Position numbers and translations under genes: made by a program | From: Agapanthus africanus | Taxonomy: Eukaryota; Streptophyta; Magnoliopsida; Asparagales; Amaryllidaceae | Length of the DNA: 64,000 bases | Direction: 5' to 3' | NCBI GenBank assembly: GCA_030015575.1 | Contig: CM057338.1 | Location: 135,929,546 to 135,993,545 of the forward strand | In this document: positions 11,779 through 22,633 of the stretch, piece after piece | How positions within the stretch are numbered: the stretch's first letter is position 1 | Layout of the letters: the number at the start of each line of letters is the position of its first letter | Notes under the pieces: generated by a model | The model's input: the letters and a program-made list of their open reading frames with translations, nothing else | The model's database searches: none | Told to the model about the DNA's origin: nothing

Positions 11779-14090
11779 CACGCCATTAACCTAGTCTAGC
11801 TTGGTCTAACGTGCTTACAAGTTCGATTGAACGGATTTTCCGAAAACCCGATTTCAAGTGCATTAGTTTCTGTCGAATTTTATTTAGCTCCAAAAAATTT
11901 TCAGGTCATTGTAGAAACACGTGCAGGGAATTCTAAGCATTCTGTGAAAATTTGGTCGCGTGAAGTCACCATTCCACCGCGGAACCGCGGCCAAACCCAC
12001 GCATTGGCCGCGGTTCCGCCGCTACTTTGACTTGTCAACGCACCAAATTTTAACAGTGGGCTTCTGAGTTGAAATTGGGGTTTTTGGAATATTCTTTTTG
12101 GGCCCAGATTTTCTCTGAATGCTACAGTTGTGCTTGGGGCCCACTTGGGTAAATTTGATCGATCGAAAAGTTTAAACATGTTAGTTAACAGTATTTACAT
12201 TATATCTGCGACCATGGATGTCATTTGATCGGTAAATCCTGTCTAACTGCTATAGCCCGGTTAGACGGATTTGCGAACGTGACATTCACGTTGATGTTCT
12301 GTGTTGTGCTGTGATGTTGCGGATCGGTCGTGGGGATAGCCTGGATGCAATGTTAGTACAGTTTTGTTTTATATGTACATTTGATATTGCGGGGCGAGCG
12401 TCCGACATGTGGACAGCCGTCACTGCCTGTTTGTATTATTCTTTTGGGGTACGACCTGGTCGAGGTCGATGTACCCGTTGTATGTATATTTTCCTTTCTG
12501 TACTAGGATTGTCCCGCGGAGGGGTGCACGGATAGCCGGGTTCTAGAGGGCAATGAGCCCGCATCTCATGGCGTTGAGACGGAGGGGGCTTTACTCTAGA
12601 ATTGGCGGGCTATTTGCCGCACTCGTAGGGGGTACAGGTTGACCCAAGGAGGGGTGCCTAAGTTACCGGATTCCGTGAAGTGCTGGGTGGTCCATTCACG
12701 TTGCTGAAGGGGGCTGCCTCGCTTCAGGTTTTGGCGGGTAACTTGCCGCGCCCGTAGGGGTCTAGGATTTCATTGCACATGCTATCCACACGATCAGGGG
12801 AACATCGAGTTTCAGTAGCGGCTCTATGAAACCCGGGGATCCCAGATATCTGTATTGTTCTGTGATGCTGATTACATTTCTGTGATGTTGCATTTTATCA
12901 CGCCTTGAGCGATATTATATATTGATATATATACTAGTAGATGTTGTATATGTTTTGCATCCGCGCTAGTCCAGTCCCCGCTCTGTCGTTAGTTAAGTAA
13001 CCTAACGGGTGATGACGGGACCCAGTGGTGAATGCGGATGGCATATACGTACATCATTATTTTCGTTCTTTTGTGGTGTGATCAATTGATGGGACTGCAT
13101 TGATTCGGATCAATGCAAGCATAAACAAACCTATTCTGATGCTGTTGGAACATTTTTCAAAAAGCTGTTATTGCAAGGACGTTCTCTTTTGTTTTGCATC
13201 GTGGTATTCAGTTAGAATATCCTGCTCCTCAGTCGACGAGACAAGGGCCGAGATCCCTTCACTGGGAGTGACCCCTTGGACAGAAGTTTGCGTCAGGGCA
13301 ATAACTTCACTATAGCCGTTTACTTTTGCTTTGCATCGTGGTATTCAGTTGGAATATCCTGCACCTCATTCCACGGGGAAAGAGCCGAGATCCCTTCACC
13401 GGGAGTGACCTCTTTAGCAAAGGTTTTCATCACTATATTTTTATAAAGCTATCAGTTCCTTCAACAATATCAAGTTCATTACGTTAAAGGTTTTCGTCAG
13501 AAATCATTCGTAGCCCTCCATCATTTCAGTTAACTATTCGGTAGTATTCAAGCTATGTATTTTGACCTCACGCCAAGGCATAGTGATTGGTAGCTGCCGG
13601 ATATTTATCTGTTGCATAGATAGAATGCGTTGGTTTGGGACAGTCGTACTACTATTTTGGCCTACGTCAAGGGTATGTACGGGTAAGTTCAAATTAACCT
13701 GGATAATGATGGGTAGAACTTGACATGTGACTTATGATATTTTGACCTCACGCCAAGGTCATAAGAGCATGGGGCAAAAATCCACATCGGGAGTTTCTAA
13801 AGAAACTGAAACTTGCCAGATATGCGCATACCTTCTGGAGTATGATAACGTGAGCGGATTCCGTCACATTATCATGCAATGATAGTTGGATCCCGATTCT
13901 CACTGATGAGTTGGTTTACTCCTCGGGTGATCCCAACTAATTCTTCTTTCGGGTTTGGAGAAGAATTTGAGGTTACAGTGGGAGGTTTCCTGATTAGATA
14001 AAGTGATAACTATTCTGATCTAGATTAGAGTGCACGCTGAGTGTTTCTTTTCTCTCTCTCTTTGGCAGCAATCATGACCTGACCCTAGAC
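11779..14090 (+). other. Untranslated leader of element B
   Basis: Related to the leaders of A, C and D. Holds the GC-rich hairpin (arms 11977-11994 and 12004-12021), a duplicated segment (about 13185-13290 and 13327-13430) equivalent to the duplication in A, and three copies of the TTGACC...CAAGG motif (13559, 13651, 13738). The pyrimidine tract at about 14042-14070 ends in AG and is followed by ATG. Unlike A, C and D it lacks a segment of about 170 bp around 13925. Confidence 0.7.
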
Positions 14091-17000
14091 TATGACTCAG
14101 TGACTAAATTAACCGGACCTTCTTAAACACTGGCTTTTGGATTGTCAGAGTTACAAACCTCATTGCCACTTCTACTTTTACCCTTTTCTCCAGGACACCC
14201 CGTATTACTACGAACGTCCACTTCCATTGGACAAAACCATCGTATGGTTATATACGAACTCGAAGGAATTTATTCGAGGATGGTTTCCGGTTCTGGAGAA
14301 AACGAATAGGACTATTCAGTTGTCTTTTCCTTTTACCTTTTCTCAGGTTGCGAGTACTCCTTGGTTTAGGAGATAGTACACCTATTACGCAAATTGGATA
14401 GTTTTCTTCCAAACCATAGGCAGGTGCCGAACGGTGGAGAATAAAGAAAACCAATTAGCATAACGATGGTGTACAGAAGGTATTAAGTAAAGACATATCA
14501 AGGGATTAGTAAGAGGGCAAAGTAAATTGCGACTGCTATTCACGACCAAACCAAATATTTTTTCGTCAATCCTAAATCACCTTTGTATTTATCCAGGACA
14601 CTCGTATCACTACGAAGATCCACAGTTTATTGGATACTCCATCGTATGGTTATATACGAACTCGAAAGGAACTTGTTCCAGTTCGGGGATGGATTCTGGT
14701 TCAGGAGAAATAGGAATAAGGTTTATTCGGTTGTCTTTTATCTTCACCTTTTCTCACATTGCGAGTGCTCCTAGGATTAGGACAGTACACCCATTATGCT
14801 TATTGGATAGTCTTCTTCCAAACCATAGGCTGGTGCTGAACGGTAGGGAAGGAAGAAAACCATTTGTCCTAAAAGGGTGTGCAGAAGGTAATGACTAAAG
14901 ACATATAAAGGGATTTGGAGAGGTGGCAAAGAATTATACGGTTACAGTTGTGAATCTGGATAATGGAAGATGCATTACTAGGAATACCAGGATACCCCAT
15001 CGAAACATTTCAATGTTTTAGTTTCACTGTGTACTGTTAAAAGAAAACTGATTTCCCAATTAGATACTTACTCCAGGGTATGTATTTACCAGGTTTGATA
15101 CTCACATCTATATGGTTTTACAGATGATGAGTTGGAGTAAGTTATTGGGAATTAGGTGATCATCCTCATTATATCAGAATTCGTTGTAATTGGTGATATT
15201 TGAGGAAGTCAACTGGATTGTTTGCCGGACGACAAATATTTGGTTTTGAATATCCGTTGTTATGCACCAATTTCAAATTGATATATCTGTACGTCTATTT
15301 TTATAGAGTGAGATATACCTTTTTGAAATTATGTCTATGACATTTACCTATATCAGTGGATGGTTAGGTAAGGAGCAATGAACAGCAGTGTAATTCTTCT
15401 TAACCATAAGTACAGTTTTCAACCTACGACACACAGTGAATGAGTTATTAGACTCAAGGGATTTGTACAAAGTATTGTATATTGTCCAGTGTCCATTAGG
15501 ACAGAGGGGTTGGTACTCGTACTATATTCTGTTTACTTGTGACTTCTCTAGTTCTTAGACACGTGTTTCGTAGAAACATTGGGTCCAAGTTTTGAGAAAT
15601 TATAGGTATGTGGATAAAGTAGAGAACCATGTGTTGCAAGTATCGGGATTTTTTAAGGTGATCGAAGATGTAGATACTTGTGTATGGTATTCAGTTGATA
15701 GTAATGATTAAGAGAACCTGCTTCCCTTTCAGGTTATTCATAATTGGAAGCATTCTTAAGTTGAGTAATGCTGATCGACCTCTTTCCATTTAGTTGATAT
15801 GCACTGGAGACAGCTGCATGATTTGAATCTGGTTCAATTAAATCAGTGCCTCTGTTTCTATATTGGATGTAGAACAGTTCATATCTTGACATTTTTAAGG
15901 TACGGGGAGTTGTCCGGCTTATGCTTAAAACCAGACTCTGGATAACTTAAGGCACGTTTCTGTAATGGCTGTTTGTGGGTTGACCCGGGCTATGACGAGG
16001 GTTGACTTTCTACCATCTGGAAGATCAATAGTGATATTGTTCTAGACTCGTCACAGTTTTAACAAAAATGGATTTTTTCAGAAAACAGGAGTTGGAGTAT
16101 GGTAGAACTGGAAGTGATTCCAGAACCGCAAATGATTACTGAAGATTTGATAAGAACCTAAACATTCAATCTGGTTTGACATTCCATTGGCCACTCCGCA
16201 GATATGGTGGGTAACCTCAGGCACTCGAGAGGTACTTCGGTAAGTTCAAGGACGGTGGCAGGGAGGTTCTTGTTTACCCAGACTTGCCATTGCTGTTGTT
16301 CCAGACTGTGAGATCCGGTAGGAGGATGAGTATAGCGTCGTTCTAACTAGCTTTAGAAGTGTACATCTATATGACTCTGCCAGAGGGTTGTCGTAGTCAG
16401 TGGGAGCAGCGGAAGCATTGGTGGACAGTTGGCTTATGTCTATTTATAGACTAAAGCAGATATAACGGAGATAGATCATCTATTTCTGATGTAACAGTCA
16501 TAGGTTTGACTTCATCAGAATAGGGGATGGATCTGTTAAGAAGGTAGTAGGGTGTGATGTCCTGGTATTTGGATGACATACACAGAGTAGGAAGTGAAAT
16601 TCTTATACTACGATCGGTTATACTTTGGTCGTCACACAGTGGTTTCTCCACATAGGACTTGGATATAATATCAAGACATTCTGGTTACTAGATCTATATA
16701 TCTAGATTTGGGTGGTTTCCCAATCAGGGTACTTAGACAGCATTCTAAGAGTATTTAGAATGGACGACTCCTGGCACGGTAGTATATCTGCAGGTGATGG
16801 AGTCACCCTCTCTAAAGGTGTCTTACAGACTAAAGGGGAGAGGGACGTACATGATTGACAGATCACTTGCTTAGGCAATTGAGTCAATCATGAGATGTTA
16901 AGTACCACACCAGATGTTGTTTTGCAATAGGTGCAATAAGTAGATATTGATCCAATTCTGGAGAAACATTCGGAAGCAGTAATAGAACATAAGTGGATGT

Positions 17001-17481
17001 TCTAGAGATATGATAACGGCAACCTCCTTAAGGAGACAGTTATCATTCCAGGCTTCCAAGGTGACCTGGATGACAGAGTGGCTGTCAGAGTTATAGTTTT
17101 CCCTCTGAAGAGGGGCAGTATTTTGGACAGTTGGTCCAGGTGGATACTGAGGGAAGTATGGCGCAGGATACTGATTAAGTTCAGTTGACGATACAGTCTA
17201 AGAAGTTTGGATTTGGAGTTCACTTGTGAACTAGGTCCCATCAGATATCCAGACATATTCTAAGACAGGTATTGCTCATTTCGGGAGATGGCTTTCTCCG
17301 ACAACTTGAGATAAAGAGAGACATAGAAAGAAACATCAGAGCGGATCCACTCACTGAGGCTATTCCTCGAACGCAATAGTTTCGCAAACGAGCTTTGTGA
17401 GACTGACTAGTAGAGGAGTTGGGTGTTCGGTATCACACGGGCTGTGAGTATGCGACATCGCAATAATTAGCCTTGAGTGCA
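14091..17481 (+). pseudogene. Relic coding region of element B
   Basis: No reading frame of useful length. Islands of similarity to D's polyprotein keep the right order: about 16105-16200 matches D's linker after integrase (24580-24690), about 16400 matches 25170, about 16795-16850 matches 25570-25640, and 17335-17380 retains the end of RNase H (ADPLTEAIP in translation). The rest is diverged beyond visual alignment. It must have been non-coding long before its last transposition if the LTR similarity reflects age. Confidence 0.65.
14130..14930 (+). repeat. Tandem duplication inside element B
   Basis: Two diverged direct copies of about 405 bp (roughly 14130-14530 and 14531-14930). Anchors: ATCGTATGGTTATATACGAA at 14239 and 14641, the TTCCAAACCATAGGC segment at about 14408 and 14817, and AAAGACATAT near 14488 and 14898. 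Confidence 0.75.
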
Positions 17482-17491
17482 AGTGGGAGAT

Positions 17492-18506
17492 TGTTGGATA
17501 TAGTGCCCTCAGAGTCAATTATTGGATCGCAGGCACGTGGTTGCAATGATTGAGGGAGGACCTATACCGGTAGGACAGTCTTACTCGAGATGATAGTATG
17601 CTATCTGGTTTATCTTTATCATCGTGTACTGCTTTAGGTGACCTTGCTGGTCACTATTGCACGTTGATAGAGCCCTTAGGATTCTTGCTTGACTGCCAGC
17701 AGTATGAGGGCGATCATATACGTGGGAGCTGGGGTCTATAAGCACATCCTTAAAAGGTCCCTAGTCGTGGGAGTTTCGAGACAGGGCATCGATACTCCAG
17801 AGTAGACTAGTGTATACAGTCGAGACCCCGACGAGGGGCGGTGGCCGGTCTCACAAGCCACTGGTGTCAGTTGGTTCACCTAAGATGTATACAAGTGCTC
17901 ATTGGGTTATGAGTACACCAGACAGGACTCGCCGGGAACCTGCTAGTTGGTATTATACCTGACGTCAGATAGCAGTTCCCTGGTGACATGTGTACACATA
18001 TGTACAGGTTAGTTCATCGACTTGAGATCGTCATTTGTCTCGTGTGAGTTCCCACTGTGCTTTGATTACTACCCTACCACGCTCAAAGGAGACGTGTAAA
18101 CAGGTTTTAGTTGGGTACAGTCCCGAGCCACATGGAGGCAGTGAGCGGATCTGCAGGGGTTCGTCTCTCCCGGTATTGGGGGTGAGGTCGCGCTGTGTCT
18201 AGGAGAGCCAGTACATGAAAATTCCTTGGCCAAGGCAGGAGATTTACTGGTAGGTATTCCAGTAGTATCTCAGGGTATTCTGGGCTGCACTCCGACACGA
18301 CTTGTACCGCTTTTGGGGGTCTGAATTTTACCAACCCCCTAGGCCCGCTATGCGATGCTCATAGAAGAACGGACTGGACTGTACGGATATTGTCACTGAT
18401 AGGCTCAGTAGGGTGTCTGGATGAGTTCGCTCATCGACGTCCTTTTTAGTCAGTACCTGATAGCCCGTTACGTATTTGCTAATACCTCTGACATGCTAGT
18501 GGTTAA
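17492..18506 (+). repeat. Element B 3' LTR, first part
   Basis: Begins after polypurine AAGTGGGAGAT. Matches 9673 to about 10677. The last five bases GTTAA (18502-18506) are D's target duplication. Confidence 0.9.
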
Positions 18507-20535
18507 TGTTAGTGTATATGCCCTAGAGGCCATTATTGTATCATACTGGTTTGTATATTACTTAATGGAAGCTTGGGATATTCACAGTTGTATATACAAT
18601 CTTGCTCGAAATTGTAGTATGCTACTTGGTTTGTCTCTGCTTTAATATGTGCATGTGTTTCTTTTAGCATATTGCTGGTATACATATTAGTAGAGCCCTT
18701 AGGATCTTTGCTTGATTACCAGCGTTGTGATGGCGCTCGCACTCGTGGGAGCTGGGTGATCTATAAGCACATCCTTATACAGGTCCCTAGTCGTTGGACT
18801 ATCGAGACAGGGCATCGATACTCCGGAGTAGACTGGCGTATGCGCTTCTCATCCCAGTGAGGGAGACGGTCTGTCCCACAGCCGTCAGTACGTCGTACTT
18901 GAGATAGTATACGGGTGCTCGTTAGGTTACGAGTACACTGGACAGGACTCGTCGGGAACTGTTGGTTGGTATTATACCTATCGTCAGTTATCAGTTCCCA
19001 GGTGACATGAGTACAGCTTAGTCCGCTGACTTGACACTGTCACTTCGCCTCGAGTGTGTTCCCACTGCACTTTGATTACTACCCTACCACGACTCAAAGG
19101 AGTCGTACAAACAGGTAGTTTTTGGGTGCAGTCCCGAAGCACTTGGAGGCAGTGACGGTTAGACAGGATTCGTCTCTCCCGGTATTGGGGGTTGACATCG
19201 CGCTGTGTCCAGGAGAGCCATTACACGTGTAGTCCCTGGCCAGGGCAAGCGAGATATACTGGTAGGTTTCCAGTGTTATCTCAGGGTGTTCTGGGGTACA
19301 CTCCGACACGACTTGTACCGCTATTAGGGGACTGACGTTCACCGCCCCCTAGGCCCGCCATGCGATGTATCAGACGAACAGACCGGACTGTACGGAGACT
19401 GTCACATACAGGCTCAGTAGGAGTGCAGATGGGGTTCACCTCGTCAGTCTTCTTATCGACATCTACCTGGAGACCGTTACGTACAGCTAGTGCCGCTTGC
19501 GGTCTGTGGTTAAACCCACTGCCAGCGTAATGTCGAGTCTTTAGAGTCCCACACAGAGAGCTATTCGCCTTTAGGCAAAATGAGTAGAGGTCGCATGGTT
19601 TTACGACAGGGTTCGTTCACATTCGCGCACTTGTGCACGTTTGCTGTCCGGACAGTTTATACTAGCGGGCTTTGGTTTAAGCCGGATCCTAGTATATGAT
19701 TCGAGATAGGTTTTTCTCAGTGTATTCGTGTTCCTCGGATCACGAATGCGGGTGCGTATGCACAGTTGCTTGAGATTGAGGGAGAGGACCTTGTTTAGGG
19801 TTAATGGCTATTGTCATTTTTTTAACCCTATTGCTTTTGTGTGTATTATAGTTAATTGATAATTAGCTTAATAATTGTGCATGGTTGTTGTTGTTGACAA
19901 TTTGACTTCATTGACTTGTTGACCTTGTTGACAACTTGACCATAATCATTTCATTTGGAAGATGCTCTTTGATCTTTGCAAATTGAAATGATAATGGTCA
20001 TGTCATGATTTACCATGACAATTTTCAAGCTAATTATTCAATTAAAATAATGCACACATATTAGTGAGAATGGCTCACTAATAATTCATTCTCTCATATC
20101 TTTTCTCTCTCTTGCTCATCCTCTCCCTCAAGCTCTCTCCCTCTCATGTGTTGAGAAACAAGAAGCTTGAGAAAAACCCTCACTTGATCTTCTCTACTCT
20201 CTTCTAGGGTTCAAGTCTTAGCATTTCTTGCACTCTAGTTACTCCTAGCTTGGAGTTGAAGCTAAAGGTCGAGGCTTTCGGGTGGATCCTTCTTTGACGG
20301 GAGAAGACAAGCAAGGTGACCTCTTTCTACCATTCCAAGGACCAAGGAGAGAAGGACTTTGAGCTCAAGGTATAACCTTTCCATCACTTATCTACTTTGT
20401 AGTTAGCTTTAGCAACTTCATGTTTAGCAAAGATCCTTAAAGCTTGGTCCATGTTGCCTATAGTTGATAAAAATCCAATTTTTATTATGTTTTCCGCCTC
20501 CCCGTAAGCACCGGGGTGGGCAACGTGGACTTACA
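18507..20535 (+). repeat. Element D 5' LTR
   Basis: TGTTAGTGTATATG to CTTACA. A cluster of six TTGAC cores lies at 19894-19940, and a hairpin CCCCG/CGGGG (20500-20516) sits about 20 bases before the LTR end. Confidence 0.95.
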
Positions 20536-20536
20536 G

Positions 20537-20548
20537 TGGTATCAGAGC
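20537..20548 (+). other. Primer-binding site of element D
   Basis: TGGTATCAGAGC one base after the 5' LTR. Confidence 0.95.
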
Positions 20549-22633
20549 CTAACTAAACATAAACTAGCTAAGTAGTTAAGTGTAACGAAGTTTCGAAACC
20601 GGAAAATCGAAAAACCAAACTCGCAAAACCTAAGTTTCTGTTAATTTTTTTTCTGGTCAAAATAAAATTTGTTATATACCAAAAATTATCTCAGGGTTTT
20701 GTTAAGAACACCACCAAAAACGAGACAGAGAGTCGACCAAATGGCCGCGGATCCGCGGCAATAGGAAGCTATTGCGCCGCACATCCGCGGCCGTCTTGTC
20801 TCCTCTCTGCCTCGATTTTAGTGCAGTGTGTTTCTGTGTTGGTTTTGTGATTTTTAGGATATGTTATATGTGCCCAGATTTTCCAGAACTAAAATTTACT
20901 TTTGGGGGCCTATAAATCCGTATTTTTCCGGAGCTTCACTACACTTTAACAATATCGGTTATATTTGTGATGCTTGCATGTATTGAACGTCGGCTAATCG
21001 CTATAAGTCGATTAGTCAGGGTTATACATCTCTGTGATCTGTGATTGTTGGTTTGTGGATATGAATGGATTGGATTGTCGCGGGTGAATAGCCAGGGTGG
21101 ATGTGAGATGAGCGTTATTTTTCTTTCATTCATTTGTAACATGTAAATTGATGTAATAATATTATTTGTATGGCCGCACAACCGGGTCGGGGTTGTAGCC
21201 GTCATTGTATAATTCTTTTTACTGTTTTTGCTCCTAGGATAGACCCACGGAGGGGGTGCACAAACTACCGGGTATCTCGAAGTGCCGAGTGGCCTACTCA
21301 CGGTGGTGAGGGAGGTTGCTTCGCTTCGGGTGCTTGGCGGGTAGTTTGCCGCACCCGTAGGGGTCTTGGGTGGGGTATTGGCTATTCACCGCGACCGTGT
21401 AATCCGCTTTACGTTGCAGGCTCGAACGCATTGCGGATTCCTAGTATATCCAATGTATTCATCTGTGATCTGTAATGTCTATCATTGCTATATATATATA
21501 ATAACTATTTAGGCGTTGCTTATGTTTTACAGCCGCGCTAGCCCAGCCCCCGCTCTGTCGTTAGTTAAGTAACCTAACGGGTGATGACGGGGCCCCGTGG
21601 CGAATGCGAATGGCATAAGCGTACGTCATATTTTGGTTGTTTTTTGCAATGGTAGGATTAAATGATGGGACGCATTAAAAGAACTAATGCAAGAAATAAA
21701 CCAAGTAAAAGTCGATTGGAACACTTTGAAAACCACTCGGTTCTTTTCAAAACTAAACTTTTAAACGCGGAGCTTGAACCACTCCTTTTAAAAGCTATCT
21801 CGTTCCATCGATTATATCAAGTTCACTACGTTCACGGTTTCGCCAAAACCATCCGTAGCCCTCCGTCGTTTCGTATGAATATTCAATAGTATTCAAGCTA
21901 TGTTTGTTGACCTTCGTCAAGGCATAGTGATTGGTAGCTGTTGGGTGTTCCTATGTAGCATAGATAGATGCGTTGGTTTAGGACAGTCGTACTACCTTGT
22001 TGACCTTCGTCAAGGGTATGTACGGGTGGGTTCAAATTAACCTGGATAATGACGGGTAGAACTTGACATGTGACTTATGATTTGTTGACCTTCGTCAAGG
22101 TCATAAGAGCATGGGGCAAAAATCCACATCGGGAGTTTCAAAAGTACTGGAACTTGCTAGCGCTGCATACCATTTGGAGTGTGATGATTCTGGTAGGATT
22201 CCTTCGGTTTTATCATGCGATGATATTTGGATCCCGATCCTACTGTGAGTATATGCTACTCCTCGGGAAAACTCTCACTTAACGATCAATGCTATAAACC
22301 TAGTAGGTGTCTAGAAAGGTGTTAGCGGGGCTACGCCCACAGGGAAAAGAGGTTACTTAATTAAGGAACTTCGCGAAAGCGTTGGAAAACCTCCCTCGAA
22401 GTACCGACACTGGCCTGGCTGAACGGTTAAGCAAGTATTATACGGTGAGAAAGATCCCGACTAATTCTTCCTTTGTGGTTTGAGGAAGGATTCGAGAGAC
22501 AGTGGGAGCCATCCAGTTTAGACAAATTAAAAACCACTCTAAACTTGCAAGAGCATCATGCTAAGTGTTTTCTTCTCTCTCTCTTAATTGCAGCGACCCA
22601 GTGACCGCACCTAGGTTACATCTAGATAATAAG
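20549..22633 (+). other. Untranslated leader of element D
   Basis: Holds the GC-rich hairpin at 20743-20792, three identical TTGTTGACCTTCGTCAAGG motifs (21904, 21997, 22082) and a pyrimidine-rich stretch ending TTGCAG at about 22594. The open frame upstream of 22634 starts with GTG, not ATG: where C has ATGACC after this tract, D has GTGACC. The first in-frame ATG is 22634. Confidence 0.75.

Noticed and set aside
22565-22633. Start of D's polyprotein at 22565
   Set aside because: That codon is GTG within the pyrimidine tract. The first in-frame ATG is 22634, so the annotated coding start was moved there.
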